A DNA stretch of 64,000 nt from positions 1,054,001 to 1,118,000 of the forward strand of contig OZ241380.1 in the NCBI GenBank assembly GCA_965200765.1. Direction: 5' to 3'. The stretch's first letter is position 1; each line of letters starts with the position of its first letter. The DNA comes from G965200765 sp965200765 (GTDB lineage Bacteria > Pseudomonadota > Gammaproteobacteria > Arenicellales > JAJDZL01). The notes beneath the pieces were generated by a model. That model saw only the letters and a list, made by a program, of their open reading frames with translations. It did not search any database and was not told the origin of the DNA. Both the position numbers and the translations under genes were made by a program. Shown piece by piece: positions 8,277-17,023 of this stretch.

Positions 8277-9809
8277 ATGAATATCGTCGCTCAAATTTTC
8301 AGTCACGACCGACTGGAACAATTTCGGGATTTGACTGCGCTTCAATGGGAGGAGGGTAGTTGGAACTATGCGAAGCTGTATTCCGAAATCTGCCGCGCCA
8401 GCGAGCAATGGCGCACGCTTGGAGTGAAAACAGATGACCGCGTAGTATTCTGTTGCGCCGATTCCCCTGAATTTGTTGCGGCTTACTTTGCGGTTCTCAA
8501 AATTGGTGCGGTTGCCATCGCAATCTCAACTCGCTACCAAGCAAATGATATTGAATATGTGCTGAACGACAGCGATGCGACTGCACTGGTTTGCGATGCC
8601 AGCACCAGTACAGTTGCTGAATCCGCGTTGGCAGGTAGAGAAAATCCTTGTGCACTTCATTCTGTTCAGGAAATTCTTGCACCGATGCGTCCGGTGGTTT
8701 CCAGAGGACCGGAGCAAACGGTAGAACGAACCGCCGAAGATGAAGCATTGTGGGTGTATTCCTCCGGTAGCACAGGCCGGCCCAAAGGCATCGTCCATTC
8801 TCATCACAACGTAGAACAGTGCTCTCATTTTCATTCGCGCCGACTTGGTCTGTTGCCGGGAGAGGAAATTTTTTGCACTTCCAGACTGTCATTTGCATAC
8901 ACCTTGGCCAACGCGTTGTTTGTGCCCTTGTATCTGGGTGCAACCATATATCTTCATTCTGACTGGATTACGCCAGCAAAGTTGTTTTCAATTCTGCAAA
9001 ACAGGAGATTCAAAGCTCTTTTTACGGTTCCAAGCCTTTACAGAAACGTGCTGGACGAGATTGAAAATTCGGATCTACCGGCGCGTTTCAATGTGCGGCA
9101 TTATGTCTCGGCAGGCGAGCACCTCCCGGCTGAACTTCAATCTGGTTGGGAAGCAGCGACTGGCAGAAACATAATCAATGTGTATGGATGCTCTGAAACA
9201 TTGTTCTTGTGCTTTATTGGTGCGATGGATGAATACCCGCCGGATTCGGTAGGAACTTTAATGCCAGGTGTTGACGCAAAGTTGGTGCAGGATACAAAAG
9301 TCCCAGTACCTGATTCTGAAATGGAAGGCGTTTTGCACATTCAACATCCCTGCATTTTTCTTCACTATGCGAATCAACCGGAATTGACAAGCAAAAGGCT
9401 GAAGGGCGGGGTGTTCAATACAGGTGATTTGTTTCGTCGAGACCGGAATGGCTATTGGTATTATCAGGGTCGTGAAGATGACTTGCTGAAAGCCTCGGGT
9501 CAATGGGTGCATCTGAGAGAGATCGAAGATGTAGCAACGGCATCGAGTTTGGCAGATGAAGTAGTTGTTGTGAGTGCTTCTGATGTGAATGGTGCCGTTC
9601 GTCCGGCATTGTTTTTCGTGCCGAGTGGTGGAATGCACCGTGATGATGCAGTACAGGCAATGTCAGATTATCTTGACAGTCGCTTGCAAAAGGTTCAGAT
9701 GCCCAAATGGGTGCGTGCTATGGAGCGTTTGCCTCGCACTCCTAATGGCAAAATATGCAGGCATGAATTGCAGGCAATGGTTGCCGGTACAACCAGAGAT
9801 GCGAATTAG
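8277..9809 (+). CDS. benzoate/hydroxybenzoate-CoA ligase family enzyme (AMP-forming)
   Basis: 510 residues of the acyl-adenylate superfamily. The P-loop-like motif YSSGSTGRPKG is at about residues 159-169, the adenine/substrate motif YGCSE near 302, the hinge region TGDLF..DRNGYWYYQGR near 382-400, and the C-terminal catalytic Lys in RTPNGKICR. The length and the phrase IVHSHHN resemble benzoate- and 4-hydroxybenzoate-CoA ligases rather than fatty-acid ligases. It should convert an aromatic acid, ATP and CoA to the aryl-CoA. With the oxygenase and thioesterase in the same run it would open a CoA-dependent route. The exact acid cannot be read from sequence. Confidence 0.87.
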   Translation: MNIVAQIFSHDRLEQFRDLTALQWEEGSWNYAKLYSEICRASEQWRTLGVKTDDRVVFCCADSPEFVAAYFAVLKIGAVAIAISTRYQANDIEYVLNDSDATALVCDASTSTVAESALAGRENPCALHSVQEILAPMRPVVSRGPEQTVERTAEDEALWVYSSGSTGRPKGIVHSHHNVEQCSHFHSRRLGLLPGEEIFCTSRLSFAYTLANALFVPLYLGATIYLHSDWITPAKLFSILQNRRFKALFTVPSLYRNVLDEIENSDLPARFNVRHYVSAGEHLPAELQSGWEAATGRNIINVYGCSETLFLCFIGAMDEYPPDSVGTLMPGVDAKLVQDTKVPVPDSEMEGVLHIQHPCIFLHYANQPELTSKRLKGGVFNTGDLFRRDRNGYWYYQGREDDLLKASGQWVHLREIEDVATASSLADEVVVVSASDVNGAVRPALFFVPSGGMHRDDAVQAMSDYLDSRLQKVQMPKWVRAMERLPRTPNGKICRHELQAMVAGTTRDAN

Positions 9810-9890
9810 CAATTCTGCTTGGCTTGAGGTCAACACCGAGATTCAAATCCAAGGTGAGTCAGAATGATGCAACTCGATTCAAACAAGTAA

Positions 9891-10337
9891 ATGAGTATAA
9901 GTCGCTTCACAACAACGACAACGCGTGCAGTCGAGTGGGGTGAGTGTGACCCTGCCGGGATTGTCTTCTACCCGAATTTTTATCGCTGGTTTGACGATGG
10001 AACTCAAACCATGATGGCGGAACACGGCTTCGGACAAGCGAAGATGATTGAAAAATTCAATATCGCCGGCTTCCCGCTCATTGAAACCCATGCAGAATTC
10101 AAATTTCCGGTTCGGTGGGGCGAGCAAATTTGCTTGGAAAGCACCGTGGTAGGGCGTACCAGAAAGACATTCAAGGTTTTTCACAAAGTACTTGTTTCAC
10201 GCGAAACCTGTGTTGAAGGGTACGAAATAAGATTCTGGGCTGGCAAGAAGATTGAAGATAGCGGCCAAGCCATCTTTGCAATGCAGTTACCTCAAGAATT
10301 TGTGGATTATTTGGTCAGAACTGTTGGAGAATCTTAA
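9891..10337 (+). CDS. 4HBT-family acyl-CoA thioesterase (4-hydroxybenzoyl-CoA thioesterase-like)
   Basis: 148 residues, one hotdog domain. The 4HBT active-site signature WGECDPAGIVFYPNFYRWFD spans about residues 16-35, with catalytic Asp20. It lies 81 bp after the aryl-CoA ligase and 2 bp before the isomerase gene. The likely role is hydrolysis of gentisyl-CoA, or another hydroxybenzoyl-CoA, to supply gentisate to the dioxygenase. A less likely alternative is betainyl-CoA hydrolysis, because carnitine operons also carry 4HBT thioesterases and a BKACE gene is upstream. Confidence 0.86.
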   Translation: MSISRFTTTTTRAVEWGECDPAGIVFYPNFYRWFDDGTQTMMAEHGFGQAKMIEKFNIAGFPLIETHAEFKFPVRWGEQICLESTVVGRTRKTFKVFHKVLVSRETCVEGYEIRFWAGKKIEDSGQAIFAMQLPQEFVDYLVRTVGES

Positions 10338-10339
10338 TA

Positions 10340-10984
10340 ATGACGTTTGAATTGTACGGTTATTTTCGAAGTTCAGCTGCCTATCGGGTGAGGATTGCAT
10401 TGAATCTGAAAGGATTGGAATACATTCAACATTCTGTACATCTGCGAAAAGGGGAACAGCAAAATGATTTGTTCAGGGAAATGAATCCGCAAGGCTTGGT
10501 GCCGGTGTTAAAGGATGAATCCAACACCTTGGCCCAGTCGGTTGCCATTATTGAATATTTGGACAGTCAGTATCGGGAACCGTCACTTTTGCCCTTGAAT
10601 GAACCAGACCGCGCTTATGTGCGATCGATTGCATTGGCGATTGCATGCGATATCCATCCGCTCAACAATTTGCGTGTGTTGAACTACTTGCAAAATAATC
10701 TGCAAGCAAGCGAAACTCAAGTAAAGGACTGGTATCGGCATTGGATTGCAACTGAGTTTGAGGCATTGGAAATGAAACTGCGAAAGGATCAGCGCCGTGG
10801 TAAGTTTTGTTATGGGAATTCACCGACCGTCGCGGATGTGTGCCTTGTGCCGCAAGTGGCTAACGCCAGAAGATTCGACTGTGACTTAACTGACTATCCA
10901 ATCCTCGTCGAAATTGATGCCAGATGCAATGAATTGGAAGCGTTTGCAAGAGCAAAGCCGGAAAATCAACCTGATGCTGATTGA
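10340..10984 (+). CDS. zeta-class GST: maleylpyruvate/maleylacetoacetate isomerase
   Basis: 214 residues. The N-terminal thioredoxin-like domain starts with the zeta motif YGYFRSSAAYRVRIALNLKG (Ser-Ser-Ala glutathione site at about residues 11-13), followed by the NPQGLVPVL loop and an all-helical C-terminal domain. The enzyme performs glutathione-dependent cis-trans isomerisation. Beside gentisate dioxygenase the substrate is most likely maleylpyruvate (to fumarylpyruvate), although sequence alone does not exclude maleylacetoacetate. It is the last gene of the + strand run; the disrupted methyltransferase gene converges on it. Confidence 0.88.
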   Translation: MTFELYGYFRSSAAYRVRIALNLKGLEYIQHSVHLRKGEQQNDLFREMNPQGLVPVLKDESNTLAQSVAIIEYLDSQYREPSLLPLNEPDRAYVRSIALAIACDIHPLNNLRVLNYLQNNLQASETQVKDWYRHWIATEFEALEMKLRKDQRRGKFCYGNSPTVADVCLVPQVANARRFDCDLTDYPILVEIDARCNELEAFARAKPENQPDAD

Positions 10985-11024
10985 GGGAATCGTAAGTTTG
11001 ACTCATCACACACATTCATAAAAT

Positions 11025-11072
11025 TCACCCGAATTCTTTTGATTTGCGGCGGTTGCAAGGCGGACAAAGTAG
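11025..11072 (-). pseudogene. severed C-terminal tail of the DNA methyltransferase gene
   Basis: On the - strand these 48 bases read LLCPPCNRRKSKEFG then TGA, counting the 8-bp target duplication at its start. Joined to the frame that ends at 12633, they restore an ordinary HNH C-terminus (..NLQLLCPPCNRRKS..). The IS element at 11073-12624 separated them from the rest of the gene. The piece includes the second Cys of the last zinc-type C-x2-C pair. Confidence 0.85.
11065..11072. repeat. left 8-bp target site duplication of the IS element
   Basis: CAAAGTAG here and again at 12625-12632 directly flank the inverted repeats. Both copies lie in the methyltransferase reading frame. Because the IS ends in GA at 12624, the duplicated stretch could also be read as 10 bp. 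Confidence 0.85.
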
Positions 11073-12624
11073 TCGGCCATGAAAAACCCATTTTGGGTTG
11101 TACAACGATTTGATTTGATTGAAGAATCAATTCAAGAAAGTGCGAAAAAGCAAGCATGAAATTGCAAGGAATTGTATAATCACTGCTTGATTTCTTGCAA
11201 TATCCAGGAGAAAAAATGACCCCGCACAAGCCCAAGTCGCTGCATCAAAGTGAAATGTTTCGCATTGCCCTGGACTACGCCTGTCGGCCTGACCATCCGC
11301 TGGTAAAGCTGGCCGAGCAGATTCCTTGGGAAATGTTCGAGAATCATTTCGGAGAACTGTATTGCCCGGACAATGGTCGTCCCGGTCTTCCGATACGAAT
11401 GATGGTGGGTCTGCTGCTGCTCAAGCATACCCGCGGCTTGTCGGATGAAGAAATTGTTGAATGGTGGCTGGACAGTCCGTATGCGCAGTATTTTTGCGGT
11501 GAAACGCATTTTCAGCAGGAGTCGCAGCTGGATACGAGCAGTCTGTCCCGGTTTCGCCACCGGATCGGCGAATCGGGATGCGAGCTGATCTTGAAGTCGA
11601 CGGTGACCGCTGGAATGGCGACCGGTGCGTTGAAGAAAAGCGACTTGAAGCGTGTGACGGTGGATACCACGGTGCAGGAAAAGGCGGTGACGTATCCGAC
11701 CGATGCGAAATTGCTGAATCGGGTACGCGAGCGTTTGGTGAAGAAAGCACGTGCCGCGGGTTTGAAACTTCGCCAAAGCTATGTGCGAGTGGGTCCGAAG
11801 CGACTTTTCAAGGTGAATCGCTATGCGCATGCGCGTCAAATGAAGCGGATGAAGGGGGAGGTGAAGAAATTGCGCACGATTTTGGGTCGTGTGGCGCGTG
11901 ATGTGGAGAGAAAGATCGACCAGATTGCGAATCCTTGTGTTCAGCAGTTGGCGGAATCGCATCTGGAGTCGGAGCTGGAGCTGGCCAAACGTGTGATGAC
12001 ACAAGAGAGAACCAGCAAGAACAAGGTGTACAGTGCACATGCACCGGAGGTGGAGTGCATCAGCAAGGGCAAGGTTCACAAGCGCTACGAATTCGGTGTG
12101 AAAGTGGGGATTGCGGTGACCAATCGAAGCAATTTCGTGCTGGGCGGTCGGGCGTTTCCGGGCAATCCGTATGATGGTCATACGCTGTCGGCCCAGCTTG
12201 ACCAGGTTGAGCGTATTACTGGAACCAAGCCGGAACAAGTGTTCGTGGACCGTGGCTATCGCGGTCACGGCGTGACGGATTCACAGGTTTTCATTTCCGG
12301 TCAAAAGCGCGGCGTGAATGCACAGCTGAAGCGTCTGCTCAAGCGACGGCAAGCGATTGAGCCGGTGATCGGGCACCTCAAGAACGACGGACTGATGGGG
12401 CGGAATTACCTGAAAGGCACCGAAGGCGACCAGATGAATGCGATGCTGAGTTGTGCGGGGCACAACATGCGCATAATCCTGAAGAAAATCAGGATTATTT
12501 GTGCCGATTTTTTGCGGCGACTATTTTCTTGCTTCGGGCTGGAAAAAACAATGTCGTTTCTCGCTTTCCAGAGATATTGCCAATCTGCCTGAAAACTCCC
12601 TGAAACAGGGTTTTTCAGGGCCGA
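11073..12624 (+). mobile_element. complete IS5-type insertion sequence, 1552 bp
   Basis: The terminal inverted repeats are 17 bp with one mismatch: TCGGCCATGAAAAACCC at 11073-11089 and the reverse complement of TCGGCCCTGAAAAACCC at 12608-12624. An 8-bp direct repeat, CAAAGTAG, lies outside each end. One intact transposase gene fills the element. Perfect target duplications and an undamaged transposase point to a recent insertion. It landed in the 3' end of a DNA methyltransferase gene. Confidence 0.92.
11216..12592 (+). CDS. IS5-family DDE transposase
   Basis: 458 residues. The ATG at 11216 follows AGGAG at 11206-11210. An N-terminal DNA-binding region (about residues 40-120, with the phrase DTSSLSRFRHRIGE) precedes the DDE catalytic core: Asp in VTVDTT (about residue 150), Asp in VFVDRGYRG (about 345) and Glu in AIEPVIGHLK (about 387). 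It is full length and undamaged. The base composition is higher in GC than the neighbouring genes, as expected of an imported element. Confidence 0.93.
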   Translation: MTPHKPKSLHQSEMFRIALDYACRPDHPLVKLAEQIPWEMFENHFGELYCPDNGRPGLPIRMMVGLLLLKHTRGLSDEEIVEWWLDSPYAQYFCGETHFQQESQLDTSSLSRFRHRIGESGCELILKSTVTAGMATGALKKSDLKRVTVDTTVQEKAVTYPTDAKLLNRVRERLVKKARAAGLKLRQSYVRVGPKRLFKVNRYAHARQMKRMKGEVKKLRTILGRVARDVERKIDQIANPCVQQLAESHLESELELAKRVMTQERTSKNKVYSAHAPEVECISKGKVHKRYEFGVKVGIAVTNRSNFVLGGRAFPGNPYDGHTLSAQLDQVERITGTKPEQVFVDRGYRGHGVTDSQVFISGQKRGVNAQLKRLLKRRQAIEPVIGHLKNDGLMGRNYLKGTEGDQMNAMLSCAGHNMRIILKKIRIICADFLRRLFSCFGLEKTMSFLAFQRYCQSA

Positions 12625-14027
12625 CAAAGTAGCTGAAGATTGTCGATGTGGTCCGAGCCGCCATTCGCTCGCGGCACAATGTGGTCGACCTTGAACATCT
12701 TGAATTTGAAAACTTCCAGACAACCATTGCAACGTTCATTCTGGTGACCGAACAAGAGTTGTTTGATGGCAGGGTGATTGTAGGGCAGATTCTTTTCTTC
12801 CCGGAAAAATTCATCATCGGTGCGGTCTTCAGGAGTTCTCCTCGGTGGGTCTTCGGCAATTGTTCCGTTGAACAGCAAGTTGAGTTCTTTTCGCATTCTC
12901 AACTGTATCACCTCACCGGTTTTGGGTGAAATGTCGATTCCTACCCACTTTCTGAGTTCGTTCTGAGCTGCAATAAGGGTAGTGGCGCAACCGCAAAACG
13001 GATCAAACACAATATCTCCTTCGTTGGAAGATGCCTTGATGATTCTTTCAAGCAACGCTTTTGGCTTTTGGGTCGGATAGCCTACTCGCTCGGCAGCATG
13101 CGCACCCAGTGGTCGAATATCAGTTATGATATCCTGAATTGGTTGGCCACTCTTTTCAGTCAAATAACGCTTGAACCGAGGCTTTCCTCCCTTTTTCTTC
13201 GGCCAACTGATCAGTCCTGCTTCATCAAGTTTATCCAATCGTTCTTGCGTACTCATTGTTTTCCACAGTGGTGGAATCACGAACCAATCAGGAAATGCGT
13301 TTTCTCGAGGTATGCTCCAGTGTCGTCCGCTTTCTCCCGGATCAACTCCTCTCCACGGTTTGCCGCTTTCACCACCAGTTGTTCCGGCTCCTGTCAATGT
13401 CACTAGCTGATATCGTCCCTTTTCGTCATGCATCTTGTAAAATGAATCGATATAGTCCTGCTCGAGTGGTTGCAAAACACGATTCCACGCCCTGTCTTTG
13501 GCAGGCCCGTAGTACAGGATAATGTCGTGGATAGAACCCCAGCGTTTGGCAGAACCATGGCTACCTGTTCGTTTCCAGGCAATTTCGTTCAAGAAGTTTT
13601 TGTTCCCGAAAATGGCATCCATGACGAGTTTCAGATAATGTCCCGCAGTTGGGTCGCAGTGCAGGTAGATACTACCGGTTGGCTTTAGCAGTCGTTTCAT
13701 TTCGAGAATTCGTATTGCCATGTAGATCAAATACGACTTCATTGAATCACCATGCACTTCGCCAGCGGTTTTTATCAGAGAATGCAGAGGAGGATGCTTG
13801 TCTGCAATATAGCCGTGCCACTCTACATCAATGTCCGAGAGTGTCCAGGTGTCCTTGAACTCGGCACCGGCAGCCTCGCTGCCGATGGGAGCCGCATAGT
13901 TGTGGTTGGAGTTGAACGGCGGGTCAAGATAGATCAAATCAATATGACCTGAATTCATCTCCTGCATCACTTTCAGATTGTCGCCGATAAATACGGTGCT
14001 GTCCTTCCAGTTCTGCTCGTAGCCCAT
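12615..14027 (-). CDS. beta-class DNA adenine methyltransferase with HNH tail, 3' end replaced by the IS
   Basis: 470 residues as it now reads. Motif IV, DPPF, is at residues 35-38, and the AdoMet motif FDPFCGCATT lies about residue 345; this order defines beta-class (Mod/Dam-like) amino-methyltransferases. The C-terminus is HNH-like, with CNGC, DHIVPRANGG and a final LLC. Translation now runs 2 codons into the IS (RP then TGA at 12615-12617), losing 13 native residues that remain at 11025-11064. The methyltransferase core is intact and may still work; the HNH zinc site lacks its last Cys. No partner restriction subunit is recognisable. The start is ATG (complement 14025-14027). Confidence 0.88.
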   Translation of the reverse strand: MGYEQNWKDSTVFIGDNLKVMQEMNSGHIDLIYLDPPFNSNHNYAAPIGSEAAGAEFKDTWTLSDIDVEWHGYIADKHPPLHSLIKTAGEVHGDSMKSYLIYMAIRILEMKRLLKPTGSIYLHCDPTAGHYLKLVMDAIFGNKNFLNEIAWKRTGSHGSAKRWGSIHDIILYYGPAKDRAWNRVLQPLEQDYIDSFYKMHDEKGRYQLVTLTGAGTTGGESGKPWRGVDPGESGRHWSIPRENAFPDWFVIPPLWKTMSTQERLDKLDEAGLISWPKKKGGKPRFKRYLTEKSGQPIQDIITDIRPLGAHAAERVGYPTQKPKALLERIIKASSNEGDIVFDPFCGCATTLIAAQNELRKWVGIDISPKTGEVIQLRMRKELNLLFNGTIAEDPPRRTPEDRTDDEFFREEKNLPYNHPAIKQLLFGHQNERCNGCLEVFKFKMFKVDHIVPRANGGSDHIDNLQLLCRP

Positions 14028-14047
14028 AATGCGTCTGTCCCTCGTTG

Positions 14048-14254
14048 CTATGAGATCATCCGACAGTCTTCGCCAAATACCAGTTCCTTGTTCATCGCAT
14101 TCGCAAGCAGATGCACCAATTGGTCAATTGTATTCTGTTCGCGAACAGGTAGCCGACAGTAGAACTCCGTTTGGTAAAGGTGTATCTGCTTCTTGCCCAT
14201 ATTATGGAACAACGTCGTAATTCCGTTGCCCGCTCGGTCATATGAAATTTTCAA
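14048..14254 (-). pseudogene. short frame upstream of the methyltransferase, possibly a gene remnant
   Basis: 68 codons from a TTG at 14254, ending 20 bp before the methyltransferase start. Residues such as LFHNMGKKQIHLYQTEFYCRLP look coding. The frame just upstream (ending about 14248, phrase LFPDRESAVERFENF) also looks coding but is in a different phase, suggesting a frameshifted remnant of a restriction- or modification-associated gene. I do not recognise the family. The rest of 14255-14430 shows no convincing gene. Confidence 0.3.
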
Positions 14255-14432
14255 ACCGTTCCACCGCAGACTCCCGGTCGGGAAACAATGTCATTATCAT
14301 GCGTTGCAACTGTTCGTTTCGATAATAGCTTTTCTGGCGTGTTCACACTCATTGAGTCAGAATTTGCTTTTGTGCTTCCTTCACATCAGTACAGTACATC
14401 TTATCGTGATATATGCGGAAAATCAAGCGGAA

Positions 14433-14464
14433 TGGACAGCCAACTCTATAATTGACTATATAAT
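14433..14464 (+). promoter_or_regulatory. candidate promoter of the aldehyde oxidoreductase gene
   Basis: TGGACA at 14433-14438 and TATATA/TATAAT at 14457-14464 with an 18-20 bp spacer lie about 40 bp before the ATG at 14504, in AT-rich DNA. A second TATAAT is at 14447-14452. The match is plausible but the spacing is not ideal. Confidence 0.35.
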
Positions 14465-14503
14465 GCTCAAATTAACACTTAACAAAATTTGGAGTAGTGA
14501 ACT

Positions 14504-16333
14504 ATGGGTTGGCAAAGAAAAGTCTTGCGAGTCAATTTGACCGAAATGACCTCCGAGATTGAGCCGCTGAATATGGAGTGGGCGCAACAGTACTTGGGTG
14601 AACGGGGACTAGGCACGAAGTATTTGTACGAGAACATGGATCCTGCTGTTGATTCACTGGCACCGGAAAATGTATTGATTTTTGCAACGGGACCATTGAC
14701 CGGAACCATGGCATCTACATCCGGTCGTTATGCAGTGATTACTAAAGGTGCATTGACCAATGCAGTTGCTTGCTCAAATTCTGGCGGGAAATTCGGAGCG
14801 GAACTGAAATTCGCCGGGTATGACTTGTTGCTTCTTGAGGGCCGAGCACCTCATCCAGTCTATTTGCACATATTCGACGACCGGATTGATATTGTTGATG
14901 CAAATGAAATCTGGGGTCAATCTGTATGGGAGACTGAAGACTGGATCAAATCCAGGCATCAAGACCCGTTGATCAAAGTTGCTTCCATTGGAGTGGCCGG
15001 AGAGAATGGAGTGCGATTCGCTTGCGTTGTCAATGACTTGCATCGCGCCGCAGGCCGTTCGGGTGTCGGTGCCGTGATGGGCTCGAAGAATCTCAAGGCG
15101 ATTGCAGTGCGCGGCACAGTCGGAGTACAAGTTGACAATCCCGATCGCTTTATGGAAATTGTGAAAGAAGCCAAAGTCAAGTTGGCAGAAAGCACGGATG
15201 TCGGTGAATTGACAGAATACGGTACCAATGCGATGATTGATGCCATGCAGGAGTTTGGTGGATTGCCGACCCGAAACTTTCAGGAAGTGCAGTTTGAAGG
15301 AGTTGACAAGATAAACCCCAAAGCAATGGTTGAAGTCCGGGAGAACGGACACAAGAACCTGTTGACCAACAAAGCCTGCTTTGGCTGCACAATTGCGTGC
15401 GGTCGCATTTCACATATTGACAAGGATCACTTCACAATCAAGAATCGTCCGGAGTACTGGCATGCCAGTGGGGGACTTGAATACGAAACTGCATTTGCTT
15501 TTGGTCCTGATTGCGGTGTTGACGATATTGACGCACTGACCTTTGCAGGTTTCGTTATGAATGAGCAAGGCATGGATCCGATTTCATTTGGTGGCACCTT
15601 GGCCGCCGCTATGGAACTCTATGAAATGGGTGTGATTACAGATGAAGACACTGATGGTGTTCCGTTGAACTTCGGCAATCCAGAAGCACTGACGGTAATG
15701 GCGGAGAAAACCGGTAAGTATGAAGGGTTTGGCAAAATTCTGGGATTGGGGTCTCAACGACTGTGTGAAAAATTTGGTCACCCGGAACTTTCCATGACCG
15801 TGAAAGGGCAGGAATTTGCCGGCTACGATTCGCGTGCATTGCAGGGTATGGGACTAGGCTATGCGACTAGCAGTCGAGGTGCGTGTCACATGAAACACGA
15901 TGTATTCGGACCTGATATGGAAGATCAGACGGGTGAAGGCAAGGCATTGCCGTGCAAGAAGTCGCAAGACAAGATTTCCATTATCGATTCGACTGGCTTG
16001 TGCTGGTTTACGCTGTCTGGTTGGAAGATTACTGATTTTCAGCAGCAGATTGATGCCGCTTGTGAAGGAGACTGGACAGTGGAACGCCTTTATGAAACTG
16101 GCGAGAGAATTTGGAATCTTGAAAGGCAATTCAATATTGCTGCAGGCTTGACAAGTGAAGACGATTCGCTTCCGCCGCGGTTGCTGAATGAACCCGCAAA
16201 ATCCGGTATGGCGAAAGGAAAGGTAAGCGATTTAGACAAAATGTTGCCGGAATACTACGAGTTGCGCGGATGGACTGCAGATGGAGTTCCAACCAAGGAG
16301 ACACTAGAGCGGCTTGGATTGACTGGAGGATAG
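14504..16333 (+). CDS. aldehyde:ferredoxin oxidoreductase-family tungsten/molybdopterin enzyme
   Basis: 609 residues, the usual length. The N-terminal AOR domain (about 1-205) begins MGWQRKVLRVNLT and contains the pterin-binding stretch GPLTGTMASTSGRY. The [4Fe-4S] ligands are Cys292-x2-Cys295-x3-Cys299 with the distant Cys500. The family oxidises aldehydes to acids with ferredoxin, or with a partner flavoprotein as in the Aromatoleum AorABC enzyme. No AorA/AorC partners are adjacent, but a MoaD-like gene follows at once. In Proteobacteria such enzymes oxidise benzaldehyde or other aldehydes, which could feed the benzoate-type pathway to the left (inference). A decayed copy of its 3' end lies at 22078-22213. 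Confidence 0.9.
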   Translation: MGWQRKVLRVNLTEMTSEIEPLNMEWAQQYLGERGLGTKYLYENMDPAVDSLAPENVLIFATGPLTGTMASTSGRYAVITKGALTNAVACSNSGGKFGAELKFAGYDLLLLEGRAPHPVYLHIFDDRIDIVDANEIWGQSVWETEDWIKSRHQDPLIKVASIGVAGENGVRFACVVNDLHRAAGRSGVGAVMGSKNLKAIAVRGTVGVQVDNPDRFMEIVKEAKVKLAESTDVGELTEYGTNAMIDAMQEFGGLPTRNFQEVQFEGVDKINPKAMVEVRENGHKNLLTNKACFGCTIACGRISHIDKDHFTIKNRPEYWHASGGLEYETAFAFGPDCGVDDIDALTFAGFVMNEQGMDPISFGGTLAAAMELYEMGVITDEDTDGVPLNFGNPEALTVMAEKTGKYEGFGKILGLGSQRLCEKFGHPELSMTVKGQEFAGYDSRALQGMGLGYATSSRGACHMKHDVFGPDMEDQTGEGKALPCKKSQDKISIIDSTGLCWFTLSGWKITDFQQQIDAACEGDWTVERLYETGERIWNLERQFNIAAGLTSEDDSLPPRLLNEPAKSGMAKGKVSDLDKMLPEYYELRGWTADGVPTKETLERLGLTGG

Positions 16334-16336
16334 TTG

Positions 16337-16588
16337 ATGAAAGTAACTGTCAAGTTGACTGGTACGCTTGGAAAATATCTGCCGCCCAATGCACAAGGAA
16401 ATGAAGTAGAGGTTGAATTGAGCAATGGCGAGACGATTACAAGTTTAATTCAAAAGATAGGGTTTCCTGCGGAGCAAAAGTTTATCGTCTCGGTCAATAA
16501 TGATATGGTGCCAGCTTCATTGCGTGATACCCATGTAATTCAGTCGCAAGACCAGGTGACACTCATTCCGCCTCTGAAAGGCGGATAG
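16337..16588 (+). CDS. MoaD/ThiS-like sulfur carrier, dedicated to the upstream enzyme
   Basis: 83 residues, a ubiquitin fold ending in the Gly-Gly needed for thiocarboxylation (PLKGG). The ATG at 16337 follows GGAGGA at 16326-16331; the TTG at 16334 is the less likely start. MoaD-like proteins next to AOR genes are thought to serve assembly of the tungsten/molybdenum pterin. An inverted repeat (CCGCCT/AGGCGG, 16568-16584) at its 3' end has no T run after it. Confidence 0.85.
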   Translation: MKVTVKLTGTLGKYLPPNAQGNEVEVELSNGETITSLIQKIGFPAEQKFIVSVNNDMVPASLRDTHVIQSQDQVTLIPPLKGG

Positions 16589-17023
16589 AGTTTGAAGTTT
16601 TTGATCGCTTTCTTTTTCCAATCATTCTCAGTTGAAAGGGTTTTACCTCCTTGATTCCTATATTGAATTTGTAAGTTACGGGTAGTAAAAACGAACTCTG
16701 TCAATATTTGATTTCTTGTAGTTTCAAAGCGTTTCTCTTCACCTTTTCAGCATCATGTCTTTAATTCAATTTGACAATCACAAATCCAAGATTTTTCAAG
16801 GTCGAGTTATTTTCGTAGTTGCCAGGTTGTTGATTTGCCATGCAGTTTTGACATTCTGAAATTTTCTCTGCCAAATTCCTCAGGAACTGCTCATCAGTAT
16901 CTTCAGGATCTGGTGAAATCTGTTGATTTCATTTGAAATTGGGGAGGATTCAATATCAACTCTAGTAGGCAAAGACAAAATCAAAAATCGTTAGTCTTGC
17001 TGTTATTTGATGAATAAAAAGAG
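16589..17023. other. gene-free stretch before the tandem repeats
   Basis: AT-rich with no convincing frame on either strand. From about 16940 it carries the same downstream flank found after each repeat-family gene (phrases such as TCAATATCAACTC and an AAGAC/GTCTT hairpin near 16970-17000), so the left edge of the tandem array lies at about 16940. Confidence 0.6.

Noticed and set aside
11180..12268. 362-codon - strand frame, His/Arg-rich
   Set aside because: It lies antisense to the intact DDE transposase, has low-complexity composition and no domain; it is a shadow of the transposase codon pattern.
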